From positions 1-56,736 of the forward strand of contig CALGAR010000158.1 in the NCBI GenBank assembly GCA_937959285.1: DNA of 56,736 bases, given 5' to 3'. Under the pieces are notes generated by a model, which had not been told where the DNA came from, did no database searches, and saw only the letters and a program-made list of their open reading frames with translations. Source of the DNA: an uncultured Bryobacterales bacterium. Lineage in GTDB: Bacteria > Acidobacteriota > Terriglobia > Bryobacterales > Bryobacteraceae. Below are positions 26,825 through 34,038 of this stretch, one piece after another. Position 1 is the first letter of the stretch; every line of letters starts with the position of its first letter. The translations under genes were made by a program, and so were the position numbers.

Positions 26825-26849
26825 CTTCCCAACTCCGTAACTTCCCGCC
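26818..26849 (+). repeat. Left copy of 32-bp direct repeat at tRNA-Gln (att-like)
   Basis: The last four bases of the tRNA body, the CCA and the next 25 bases match 28485-28516 exactly over 32 bp. A few further bases (GCTTGAC) match after a 1-bp gap. Tyrosine integrases typically use such tRNA 3' ends as attB, so this copy is the likely attL. Confidence 0.85.
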
Positions 26850-26941
26850 CTGTTTTGCTTGACGGTACGGTTGCCCGTTGGCTCACACGTCTGCCAGTAT
26901 TTCCGTTTCTGCTACCAGGGCCAGCCAAACAAGGTAGATTC

Positions 26942-27112
26942 CTACGCATCACACACCCGCTGCCCTTGCGCTCCCGTTTCAGGAGTAATCGATTGGGGGA
27001 GATTGGCCGCTTCGCCGACCTCGCCCGGCTCGGCTGTGGCAGCCGCGAGCGAACCAACCAGATCACGATGCTGAACTGGCTCGCGCACGAGTATCGAAGA
27101 GGCGATTCCTGA
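26942..27112 (+). pseudogene. Remnant of HTH protein associated with serine-recombinase elements
   Basis: In one plus frame the segment reads LGEIGRFADLARLGCGSRER, then TNQITMLNWL. It is similar to the helix-turn-helix core (YAELARLGHVTRARITQIMNL) of small proteins that commonly follow large serine recombinases in mobile elements. The expected downstream half is absent: a stop comes after HEYRRGDS. No proper start is seen; the open frame is fused to the tRNA. The match is from memory of the family and is moderate. Confidence 0.5.
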
Positions 27113-27335
27113 GATGCCTCAGATACCGAGCGGCCACTTCCACGTGGGCGAGGCCGTGTTGCGCCCCATCGGGCACCTGCCATTTATGAGGCACCAGCCG
27201 AAGCGCTGGCAGCTTCCGCTGCAGCGGGCAGTAGCGGCCATCTGGCACACCTACCCTGGACAAGTTCCACCTCGCAGCGGCAATACCCCTCCTTCACAGC
27301 GACAGGTCGCTACTGGCGGCAACTTCTCAGGATTC
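27113..27335. other. Stretch without recognisable gene
   Basis: Together with the preceding HTH remnant this forms nearly 490 bp between the tRNA and the next gene with no intact coding sequence. Open frames on both strands have no recognisable motif, start or ribosome-binding site. Confidence 0.5.
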
Positions 27336-28034
27336 CTACTTCTTCTGATTCTGATTTTGGTTCGCAGGGGTGGTCTGTTGCTGCGCGGGATTGGTCGGCA
27401 AAGGCGTCATGGGCATCGGCTGCCGTCCCAAGGACACATCAGTTTGCCGACCCTCGTGCAGATTGGTGGGACCGCTCGTGTTTTTCTGATCGCTCATACG
27501 CCTCAACTCCTTAACATTCAGGAAAGAAAATAAGATCGTAACTACAATTGCGGAGACAAAGCAAATGAATGAAACCAGTCTCAGCAACCCTACCCACGAG
27601 GACGGCTTGTTCTCGGCGTCCAAGTATTCGGACTGTCGTTTGATGTAGTATTTGTATAAATGTGTAGCATGCTTCCGCTGTGCCCTGATGCTGATGAAGT
27701 AGGATGTGACAGTAACCACTATCGCAACACCAAAGGCAAACCAAGAGCAGTAGAGCATCCACAGCCCCACGGCCTGCTCCAAAGGAACGATATCTTTGAT
27801 GAAGACCAGCGAAACGCCGAGGCCCGCGCTCGAATAGGTGAGAATGCTCTTATCTAAGGCATCGGACGCACTTTGCAGGTCAGCCCAAGCATGCTCTAGG
27901 TGCCGCAGGTAGAGTTCGCGAGCGAAATCGCGCTCGGAGTCAGGACCACCATTCTGCGGATCACCGTTTTCCTGATGCGCCCCTGATATGCTCATATCGA
28001 TGTTACCCAGAAGCGTTCCTACGTGCTCCCGCAT
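27336..28034 (-). CDS. Hypothetical membrane protein
   Basis: A 232-residue protein not recognised by family. After a hydrophilic N-terminus (about 60 residues, including ARELYLRHLEHAWADLQSASDAL) there are two hydrophobic segments at about 69-85 and 94-113 and a third at about 151-170. A C-terminal tail rich in Gln, Asn, Pro and Thr follows. The layout of a helical N-terminus and few transmembrane helices resembles SLATT-like effector proteins, but I see no defining motif. It lies inside the segment flanked by the 32-bp att-like repeats, so it may be element cargo. An ATG about 13 codons later is an alternative start. Confidence 0.55.
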   Translation of the reverse strand: MREHVGTLLGNIDMSISGAHQENGDPQNGGPDSERDFARELYLRHLEHAWADLQSASDALDKSILTYSSAGLGVSLVFIKDIVPLEQAVGLWMLYCSWFAFGVAIVVTVTSYFISIRAQRKHATHLYKYYIKRQSEYLDAENKPSSWVGLLRLVSFICFVSAIVVTILFSFLNVKELRRMSDQKNTSGPTNLHEGRQTDVSLGRQPMPMTPLPTNPAQQQTTPANQNQNQKK

Positions 28035-28188
28035 CGGTGCGCGGAACTCTACGCCAACGCCGCTAGTGCCGCCTTGTGCAAACTGCTGCCATTCACTCTG
28101 CCTTCCCTGAGGAGTTCTTTATGAGTAACTCCGCTAAACTACCTCAGATACACGATCATCCCAAAACTGTATCAGAACTTCAGCTCAA

Positions 28189-28484
28189 CTAGAGCCATTG
28201 GGATTGCCTCGCGAATCCCGGCGGACGGCTCTCCGTAGTCAGCAAGACATTCGAACGGCATGCGTCTTCCAGAATTGGGCTCTCTGCTCGCGGCAGTACT
28301 GCCAGCGGGTGGTGCGGCCGTAAAGCGTTCACGACTAGCAATCTAGTGGTAACATCACTGGGCCGAGCCTCGGCGAGCATATCCTGGCCGTCGAAGTTGT
28401 TCGTTGCAATGACCCAGCCGGTCTTGCCCCGCGACGTCCTGATTTTCGCCCACCACGTTGTTTTTGGAGGCCGCACATTCGGCT
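28189..28484 (-). pseudogene. C-terminal fragment of an SH3-like domain protein
   Basis: The minus strand reads LQPNVRPPKTTWWAKIRTSR, then GKTGWVIATNNFDGQDMLAE, a bacterial SH3-like C-terminus. It is 93% identical over 125 bp (28361-28485) to the copy at 33401-33525. Homology stops exactly where the 32-bp att-like repeat begins, so the N-terminal two thirds are missing. Upstream codons of the open frame are read through the att repeat. At the position where the other copy has TGA, this one keeps TGG (Trp). It is a useful reference for the ancestral sequence. Confidence 0.7.
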
Positions 28485-28485
28485 G
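28361..28485 (+). repeat. 125-bp direct repeat, copy 1
   Basis: It aligns without gaps to 33401-33525 at a constant offset of 5040 bp, with about nine mismatches. It covers the C-terminal coding part of the SH3-like gene family. Its right end coincides with the start of the right att-like repeat. Confidence 0.85.
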
Positions 28486-28516
28486 GAGCCACTTCCCAAC
28501 TCCGTAACTTCCCGCC
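28485..28516 (+). repeat. Right copy of 32-bp direct repeat (att-like)
   Basis: Exact copy of 26818-26849, containing the tRNA-Gln 3' terminus (GGAGCCA). With the left copy it bounds a 1.67-kb segment, as left by site-specific integration at a tRNA gene or by internal deletion of a larger island. Confidence 0.85.
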
Positions 28517-28624
28517 GCCGTTTCGCTTGACGCCATCGCCGTTTGCGGCCGCCAGTTATCCCAAACATGCGCCGGCATTTGCGTTTCGGCGCGGTTCTCC
28601 GATTGGAAACGCCATCAATCGGGA

Positions 28625-28733
28625 TACGCTCTCAACCATGCAGGTTGAGACCGTTAGCCTCGCTCAACCCCTTGAACTCTCCGTTTTCTCCGTTGACAGG
28701 TCTCCGTTTGTTGACAGGCCGGTTGAGAGCGTA
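28625..28733. repeat. Perfect 13-bp inverted repeat enclosing further short inverted repeats
   Basis: TACGCTCTCAACC at 28625-28637 is the exact reverse complement of 28721-28733. Inside, GGTTGAG at 28643 and CTCAACC at 28662 give alternative pairings. The block could be a miniature element, a stem-loop or a recombinase site. There is no T-run to suggest a terminator. Confidence 0.55.
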
Positions 28734-29145
28734 GCCCGGTCGAAGATTTTCGAACGTGTCATCCTGCGGCCTTCGCCGGAATGCGGTCCGAACCAGGAGC
28801 ACCTCAAAGGAGGCGGTCAACCTCAAGACGCATGGCTCGTAAAGCCGATTTTGTGAAGCCAATCACATCATAGTAGAGCCTGAAGCCTCCCGTAGGACAC
28901 CTCCTCTCGCAGCAACCGGTTACGGCGATTCTGCAAGTCGATGAGTTGTTCAGCGATCCCCCAGTTCAGCAACGGGTCTAGATTGTAGAGCCGCTGCAAT
29001 AACTTCGACGTGGATTCGAAGCTCCTGAATCTCGTCGTTCGGCAGCGCGTGGCGGTTCTCGAAAGGCAGCTCCATGAGGTGCGGGATCAGGTCGCCGAGT
29101 CGGTCGGCCACCGACTGCTCCGGGACCAGCCAGACCAGGGCACTT

Positions 29146-29289
29146 CCCGCGCACACACAGGTGATGGCGCTGGCGTTCCAGTCCCGGGAGATGATCGACA
29201 GGGGCGAGATTCGGGGCCACGCCGATCTCGCGTGGCTCGGCTGTGTGAACCACGAACAAATCAGCGCGTTGGCGTCGAGAATGCGCCGC
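29146..29289 (+). pseudogene. Second remnant of the recombinase-associated HTH protein
   Basis: The plus strand reads QVMALAFQSREMIDRGEIRG, then HADLAWLGCVNHEQISAL, which matches the family pattern MALAFxFxxLIDxGEIxDxADLARLGxVxRxRIxQIM. The end (ASRMRRTGQQHSG) departs from the family. It is related to the remnant at 26942-27112, so two decayed copies of the same kind of gene lie on either side of the right att-like repeat. Confidence 0.55.
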
Positions 29290-29572
29290 ACCGGGCAGCA
29301 GCATTCGGGCGTCGCGGCAGCTGGCGCCAAAGAGCAGGAAGAATTCGCGGAGCCGGCCAGCTATATGGAGTACGTCGAGGTACTCGCGGCCGATCCGGAC
29401 AACCAGACGTTTACGGCGATCTTCACGAAAGGACCATTCCTTGGGCGCCCGACGATTTGCCTGACGCCCTTCCTAAATGAGGGCGACGACTTGACGTTCG
29501 ATTTCTGGCGGTTGCGTCGCCGAACCCAGGATTGGACTTGACGGTTGTGATCCAGACTTGAGAAAGCCAGAA

Positions 29573-30016
29573 TCACTCAGCTGGTTTGTACCTCAACAGA
29601 CCGCGATAGTACAACGCGAACGCAGTTCCGCCCACCAGCCCAGCGACCACGTATAGGTGCAATACCCAGAATGTTGGTCCCGAGAGATTCAGAGACGGAA
29701 CTAAGCCTGCCATGGGCAGGGCGAGTACTCCCTGGAGTGCGCCTACCCAGAACGCGCTCCTCGCAGTGGCGAAACGCTGTCGTTGGGGGTCGAGGAGTGC
29801 AAGCAGCGGACCTGTGAGGACCCAGGTCCGGGCAGCAAACATCGCTGAGACTCCCAGAATGAAGCGCAGTTCCTTCGGATCTCCGAAGGTCATTTGAACC
29901 AAGGCCAGAATCGCGGCACCCGCCAGCCAACCCATAGCCGAACATGCCACTGAACGCGCGAGATTCTGAACAAACCGGACCAGCGCCGATGGAGCAGCTT
30001 CGACCTGAGAACGCAT
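29573..30016 (-). CDS. Hypothetical membrane protein with four hydrophobic segments
   Basis: About 147 residues from the ATG at 30016 (MRSQVEAAPSALVRFVQNLA), preceded by GAAAGAAG. A longer frame to 30136 overlaps the divergent open frame and adds a Cys/Arg-rich leader, so the shorter start is preferred. Hydrophobic segments lie at about 24-40, 51-68, 88-105 and 117-140. It ends in RYKPAE. No family is recognised. It is the only apparently intact gene between the two recombinase-type remnants. Confidence 0.5.
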   Translation of the reverse strand: MRSQVEAAPSALVRFVQNLARSVACSAMGWLAGAAILALVQMTFGDPKELRFILGVSAMFAARTWVLTGPLLALLDPQRQRFATARSAFWVGALQGVLALPMAGLVPSLNLSGPTFWVLHLYVVAGLVGGTAFALYYRGLLRYKPAE

Positions 30017-30038
30017 ACTTCTTTCAGCATATGGCCGT

Positions 30039-30680
30039 TTGAGAGGCTTGGTGTCCGACGAATCACTCCACATCTTCGGCCCGCGCCGGAACATGCACGT
30101 GCAAGGGTTCTCCGGCCGTGCCGCGACAACCACCATTCACGACGCCACCGAGACCGCTCTGTCCATCTCCGGCATTTTCCAGGCGCCAAAGGATTTCGCT
30201 GTTCTCTGCTTCTACAACGCCTACGATTACTTCAACCATCTGCGCACGAAACCGCTGCCGCGGACCGACCTGACCGGCCTCGGACTGCAGTTCGATCTGG
30301 AATACGACCATGCCCTCGAGGGCGCAATCCACTTCGATGCCGCCAAGTACCCGTCCGTCTCCTGGGACTCGACGACCTTCGTGTGCGGCAAGGGAGACCC
30401 CGAGGACATCTACGAGGTGCGTCTCCGTGACCACGCCACCGTGCTCGATGGCGGCGTTTACGACTCCTACGGTGCACTCGTGCTCCGAACCGATCTCGAT
30501 CTGGCCACTCTCGCGAAGGTGAATCGTCCGGGCATCGATTACATCCACTTCTATTTCCACGACACGCGCTACACCGTCACCAACATCTGTGCACGTGCGG
30601 AGGCGCAGATCGCGGACTACAACTCCGCCACCGGAGAATTGAGGCTGGCCGAGGGCGTGCCGTTTCCGGTCGGCGCCTGA
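30039..30680 (+). CDS. Hypothetical protein, probably the end of a larger gene
   Basis: A 213-residue open frame with strongly coding-like sequence, rich in Asp, Tyr and aromatic beta patterns (TDLTGLGLQFDLEYDHALEG; YPSVSWDSTTFVCGKG; YIHFYFHDTRYTVTN). It resembles a domain I associate with long, possibly phage-tail-like acidobacterial proteins, but I cannot name it. The N-terminus overlaps the divergent membrane-protein region and lacks a ribosome-binding site. The stop is followed at once by a serine-recombinase fragment. It is therefore probably a truncated, rearranged piece rather than a complete gene. Confidence 0.45.
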   Translation: MRGLVSDESLHIFGPRRNMHVQGFSGRAATTTIHDATETALSISGIFQAPKDFAVLCFYNAYDYFNHLRTKPLPRTDLTGLGLQFDLEYDHALEGAIHFDAAKYPSVSWDSTTFVCGKGDPEDIYEVRLRDHATVLDGGVYDSYGALVLRTDLDLATLAKVNRPGIDYIHFYFHDTRYTVTNICARAEAQIADYNSATGELRLAEGVPFPVGA

Positions 30681-30683
30681 ACA

Positions 30684-30838
30684 GTCGTCGGCGGCATTCC
30701 GATGCTCGGCTACGACCTGAGCGATCGCGGCCCGCACTGGTCGTGAACGAGGACGAGGCCGCGCGCGTGTGGGCGATTTTCAGTCTCTACCTGGAGCACG
30801 GATCGCTAATGCGGGTCGTTGAGGAGCGACCTATGTAA
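30684..30838 (+). pseudogene. Fragment of a large serine recombinase (frameshifted)
   Basis: The first frame reads VVGGIPMLGYDLSDRGPHWS and then a stop. A frame change at about 30736 gives LVVNEDEAARVWAIFSLYLE, then HGSLMRVVEERPM and a stop. Large serine recombinases contain exactly this order (GGxPxLGYD...LVVNxxEAxxVRxIFxLYLExxSLxxVVxEL) at the start of the recombinase domain. The N-terminal catalytic domain and the zinc ribbon are missing, so it cannot be active. Confidence 0.75.
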
Positions 30839-30840
30839 CC

Positions 30841-31413
30841 GTGCAATACGGCTATTTGGGCACGACGGCCGTGCGGGCCGATACGCCAACGGCGCTGCTG
30901 AGCAACGGTAGCTTGGCGAATGCTACGGCGGAATGGTCGTCGAACGGCGACGGGACGTACAACGTTAACGTCAGCGGTCCCGCGTACAACATCCTCGAAG
31001 AATACAACTTCCTGCAAGGGGCAACCGTGGTTTCATTCCCGCCGTGCACTATCGGCGAGCCTCGGCTCTGCTCTCTCTGGAACGGCGTCCGAGTGTTGGC
31101 AGAGGTCGCACTGTTGGCGGGAGCTGCCATCCAGGGATTATACAACGTCTGGTCGCAACGCGTCCCTTGTCCGTACGGCTGGCCAGGCGATGACGGGGCC
31201 GTGGCTCCTGGACCTGACTGGACGTGGCAAGGAAACGGACCTCCCGGCAGTTCTCAGGGAAACTGGGTCAAGAATAATCCGAATGGCACCACGGAAAGCC
31301 TGCATCCTGATCTCAATCATCCCGCTCCCAAAGCCCCGCATTGGGACTACAAAGATCCGGGTGGAAAATGGTGGGATGTTTGGAAAGACGGCACAATGAC
31401 GCCGAAGAAGTAG
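30841..31413 (+). CDS. Orphan polymorphic-toxin tip, type 37-like (Ntox37)
   Basis: A 190-residue open frame from a GTG without ribosome-binding site. The C-terminal 80 residues carry the pattern PGPDWTWQGNGPPGSSQGNW, ESLHPDLNHP and PHWDYKDPGGKWWDVWKDG, which I recognise as the polymorphic toxin type 37 domain, a putative nuclease with conserved His/Asp residues. A hydrophobic stretch at about 80-102 precedes it. No secretion, RHS or filamentous domain is present, and the sense frame is open upstream only to a TGA at about 30823, just past the recombinase fragment. So it looks like a displaced C-terminal cassette. The next gene, 5 bp away, is the likely immunity gene. Confidence 0.6.
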   Translation: MQYGYLGTTAVRADTPTALLSNGSLANATAEWSSNGDGTYNVNVSGPAYNILEEYNFLQGATVVSFPPCTIGEPRLCSLWNGVRVLAEVALLAGAAIQGLYNVWSQRVPCPYGWPGDDGAVAPGPDWTWQGNGPPGSSQGNWVKNNPNGTTESLHPDLNHPAPKAPHWDYKDPGGKWWDVWKDGTMTPKK

Positions 31414-31418
31414 GAATA

Positions 31419-32063
31419 ATGAAAGCAATTCAGTTGGAGAATAACGCGATTCCGCTGTTTCGCGAGCGGCTCCGGGGTAGCCTCGGCCTAGGCCCTTACT
31501 TGGAGCAGCACATCGCGGGCGGTAGCTTATGGGTGTGGGCACCTGAGGTGTCCACCCCCATCGACCTGGACCGGCTCAACGAGGATATTTTTTACCCTGC
31601 GTCTACGGATCTTGAGTCTACGCTGACCAATGCGCTCCTGCGGTATTTCAAGACAGATCCGAGCGCGGTGCTCGTCGCCGATACCGCATACCGGTTGGAG
31701 GACGTGCGCCCGGACTCGCTCCAGTGGTTTTCGCTGGATTCCTTCCATGATCCCGGGCAGCGCAGAATTTGCGCCTTTCTAACAGGTGCCGCGGCGGATG
31801 AAAAGGCGGTTGAAGAGCTAGTGGCGGTCGCGAGTCCCTATCCGACCACTCTCGTTTTTACCTCCTTAACACACGCAGCGGATCTTACCCGAGGGGTCTA
31901 TCTTGATCCACGGAACGCTGTTTTGCAAGATTTGGTGGAGGGGGTGAAGCACGTTCTTGTGGGGGTTTTCGACGAGCGAACGATGCTGATCTGGAGCAGT
32001 GCTGGCGAGCTTCCCCTCGCCCGCCTCGGTGTGGACGCGGAGGGCCTGCACTGTCGCCCTTGA
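31419..32063 (+). CDS. Probable immunity protein of the adjacent toxin
   Basis: A 214-residue acidic cytosolic protein with no signal peptide or membrane segment and no family that I recognise. The ATG at 31419 follows the toxin stop by 5 bp with GTAGGAATA as ribosome-binding site. The longer frame from 31341 would overlap the toxin. The immunity role is inferred solely from order, spacing and the absence of other functions. Its start is intact, unlike many neighbours, as expected if it must still neutralise the toxin. Confidence 0.5.
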   Translation: MKAIQLENNAIPLFRERLRGSLGLGPYLEQHIAGGSLWVWAPEVSTPIDLDRLNEDIFYPASTDLESTLTNALLRYFKTDPSAVLVADTAYRLEDVRPDSLQWFSLDSFHDPGQRRICAFLTGAAADEKAVEELVAVASPYPTTLVFTSLTHAADLTRGVYLDPRNAVLQDLVEGVKHVLVGVFDERTMLIWSSAGELPLARLGVDAEGLHCRP

Positions 32064-32175
32064 GAACACCGGCCGGCCCTGCCCGTTCCACTGGGCGAGA
32101 ATTCCTCGAGGGCGAGGGCGTAGGCGCGTTTCGAGTGCAGCGAGCGTACGCCGTCAAGCAGAAACGGCTAACAAC

Positions 32176-32350
32176 CGACGAGTTTAAGCCCGATTCGATC
32201 ATTGGGTGCGTGAGCCAATCCTGCCGGCTGCCGAGGTCGCTCGGTCGTCTGGATGCTGGCATGGCCGAGCACCATCTGGATCTGCTCCAGCTCGCCAGCG
32301 CGCCACCGGCGCCGCGGCAGAGTTTCGCGCACGTGAACGTCCCCGGCGGC
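32176..32350 (-). pseudogene. C-terminal remnant of a tyrosine recombinase (phage integrase)
   Basis: Three minus-strand frames join to give TCAKLCRGAGG, then ELEQIQMVLGHASIQTTER, then DLGSRQD and LAHAPNDRIGLKL. This is the catalytic end of XerC/XerD-like phage integrases (normally CAKLCRxAGGELEQIQxLLGHASVQTTERYLGxxQxLxxAPND). The active His in LGHAS remains. The nucleophilic Tyr of TTERYLG is lost where about two bases are missing. At least three indels make it inactive. It is a plausible relic of the enzyme that targeted tRNA-Gln. Confidence 0.75.
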
Positions 32351-32361
32351 GCGGCTGAGCT

Positions 32362-32453
32362 CTTCAGTTAATCACACTGCCCAATCTATCTGGCGGAGAC
32401 GTTTTTATCATGGATCTGTGCACGCAACCGTCTTGCAGCAGATCCGATGACGG
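32362..32453 (+). pseudogene. Duplicated promoter and 5' end of rlmA
   Basis: It resembles 34039-34138: shared TCTTCAGTTAATCACA, then GGCGGAGACG, TTTTATCATG and the coding start. The first codons read GTG CAC GCA ACC GTC TTG CAG CAG ATC CGA TGA (VHATVLQQIR-stop) against MHPTVLQQLRC in the copy at 34108. A stop replaces the first zinc-binding cysteine, and homology ends there. The region may now serve as promoter for the gene at 32475. Confidence 0.7.
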
Positions 32454-32474
32454 GGCGACAGATGGAGGTGTGGA

Positions 32475-33227
32475 ATGAGGCAAGTCGGGTGGCTTGGCTG
32501 TGATCGAGGGATCTGGCCTACTGGGACCACTACGTTAGGGGCCATGTTCGCTGTCCTGATCACGTTCCCGACAGGAATATCCGCGGCCGAACGCTGCAGC
32601 ATATCTGGTCGGGTAATCGACGAAAGCGGTGTACCGGTTCCGTCGGCCGCCGTGAGCGCGTTGCGTGGAGCTGTGTTCATCGACGATCTTGGGAGACAAG
32701 TGCCAGTTTCCGGGGCTGTCGCGGGTTCTGGGGGCGAGTATTGTATTCGTGGACTCCCTCCCGGAAAGTACATCGTTCGTGCGGTCGCGAGGACGCATCC
32801 GCCGTCCGCATCGCCAGAGTGTGACACTTGTTGCGGATCGAGCTTGACTGAATTCGAAACGACGTTTTACCGGGCATCTCTCTCCAAGGAGCACGCTACC
32901 GTGGTCGAGATCACAAAAGGAAAAAACGCAGCCGGAATCGACATCATGATGCGACGGGCGCGGGCTTATTGCCTCCGGGGAGAGGTCCGCGACGGGAACG
33001 GCGTTCTTATGACTGATGTTGCGGTCGCCGTGGAGACGGATTCGTGGTCCTCCGCAGTAATCACCGAAGGTGGCCGATTTCTTCTGACCAGTCTGCCCGC
33101 AGGCATTTATACGATCGTCGTCAGCGACCGCCCGAAACTAGGGCGCGTTTTAGCGCGACGGGTGATTCGTGTGACCGCGGGAACTCCTCTGGACCTCGTG
33201 ATCAGGGTACCGTCTCTTTCCCGTTAG
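32475..33227 (+). CDS. Secreted protein with carboxypeptidase-regulatory-like domains
   Basis: A 250-residue protein. A hydrophobic segment (about 19-37) serves as signal peptide. ERCSISGRVIDESGVPVPSA begins a first carboxypeptidase-regulatory-like beta-sandwich, and YCLRGEVRDGNGVLMTDVAV a second at about 160-245. Such domains decorate surface or secreted proteins in acidobacteria; the function is not known. AGATGGAGGTG supplies a ribosome-binding site. An internal cysteine cluster (SPECDTCCGSS) is notable. The promoter may be the duplicated rlmA promoter just upstream. Confidence 0.7.
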   Translation: MRQVGWLGCDRGIWPTGTTTLGAMFAVLITFPTGISAAERCSISGRVIDESGVPVPSAAVSALRGAVFIDDLGRQVPVSGAVAGSGGEYCIRGLPPGKYIVRAVARTHPPSASPECDTCCGSSLTEFETTFYRASLSKEHATVVEITKGKNAAGIDIMMRRARAYCLRGEVRDGNGVLMTDVAVAVETDSWSSAVITEGGRFLLTSLPAGIYTIVVSDRPKLGRVLARRVIRVTAGTPLDLVIRVPSLSR

Positions 33228-33303
33228 GGTTAGGTATCCGCCTACCTGTTCGCTGGGAGGAGGTCCCATGATCAGGAGTGTTCTCAGCGTGTCCTCCATA
33301 TCC

Positions 33304-33954
33304 TCAGCATCCTAGCCGGCACAACGCCTCCCCAATACGAGCAAGCTTCTCCGTCTTACGGGTGATTACAGCAAAGGACGTCCGTGAGCCTTTCGATTCC
33401 GGCCGAACCTCCGCGAGCATATCCTGGCCGTCGAAGTTGCTTGTTGCAATGACCCAGCCGGTCTTGCCCCGCGGCGTCCTGATTTTCGCTCACCACGTTG
33501 TCCTTGGAGGCCGCACATTCGGCTCGAGACCCTCGACAACTGTAAGTGCTCCACGGAACCTGACCTGCCACGCGCCCTCGCCTAAGTGATGCAGAAGATA
33601 GTAGACCTGTCCTTTCCGGATTCGGGGCGAGGTGGGCTCGTAGGATCCTGGTTCGGGGTGATTGCGCCGAGCAACGACGCGAACGGGGAGGCAATGAACC
33701 TCGCCGGTGATCGCATGCACGCGTTCTCCCTTACGAACCTTGTCGACAATCCCGGCGCCATTCGGACGGTCGTAGACGGCCAGGTCGCGCCTGGCGATTC
33801 AGTCGCTGTAGACGCAGCCCTCGAATGGACAGGCGCCCTTCGAGATGTAAACAGAAGGGGGCTTGCGCTCCGGCTTGTCCGAGGATGCGAATAGCGCGTT
33901 CACACACCACAACGCAATGGCAGGGAGCGACAGATATGGCAAGCTGCGGCGCAT
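33304..33954 (-). pseudogene. SH3-like domain protein with two in-frame TGA codons
   Basis: The full 217-codon frame runs from an ATG at 33954, with GGAGGTG just upstream, to TGA at 33306-33304 without any indel. It begins with a signal peptide (MRRSLPYLSLPAIALWCVNA), then ACPFEGCVYSD, then TGA at codon 52 (33801-33799), then IARRDLAVYDRPNG and an SH3-like part. A second TGA at codon 155 (33492-33490) interrupts TTW-stop-AKIRTPRGKTGWV. The related fragment at 28189 has TGG at the second site, and Trp is also likely at the first. Two G-to-A changes explain both. UGA read-through is an alternative but less likely. Confidence 0.75.
33401..33525 (+). repeat. 125-bp direct repeat, copy 2
   Basis: Partner of 28361-28485, with about nine mismatches and no gaps. 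It lies inside the SH3-like gene on the minus strand, whereas copy 1 is the truncated end of a paralog. Confidence 0.85.
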
Positions 33955-34038
33955 CGCACCTCCTTCAGCATTAGACGAAATGCTCGGCGCTTCGTGTTTC
34001 CGGTGAGGCCCCGCAGAGCGCGGACGCGCGGGCGCGAA

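Larger units (their letters stand above)
28517..29572. other. Gene-poor 1-kb stretch with an inverted-repeat block and remnants
   Basis: No intact gene is recognised. The stretch contains a perfect 13-bp inverted repeat (28625-28637 and 28721-28733) with further GGTTGAG/CTCAACC copies inside, a helix-turn-helix remnant at 29146-29289, and a plus-frame segment to 29541. That last segment has coding-like composition (YMEYVEVLAADPDNQTFTAI, ending in RRRTQDWT) but no family I know. Open frames on the minus strand here look like shadows. Confidence 0.6.
32064..32474. other. Intergenic stretch holding integrase and rlmA remnants
   Basis: No intact gene. It holds the tyrosine-integrase remnant on the minus strand (about 32176-32350) and a second copy of the rlmA promoter and first codons (32362-32453). 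The first 110 bp shows nothing recognisable. Confidence 0.7.

Noticed and set aside
28950..29330. 126-codon minus-strand open frame
   Set aside because: The opposite strand carries the recognisable helix-turn-helix remnant, so this frame is probably a shadow.
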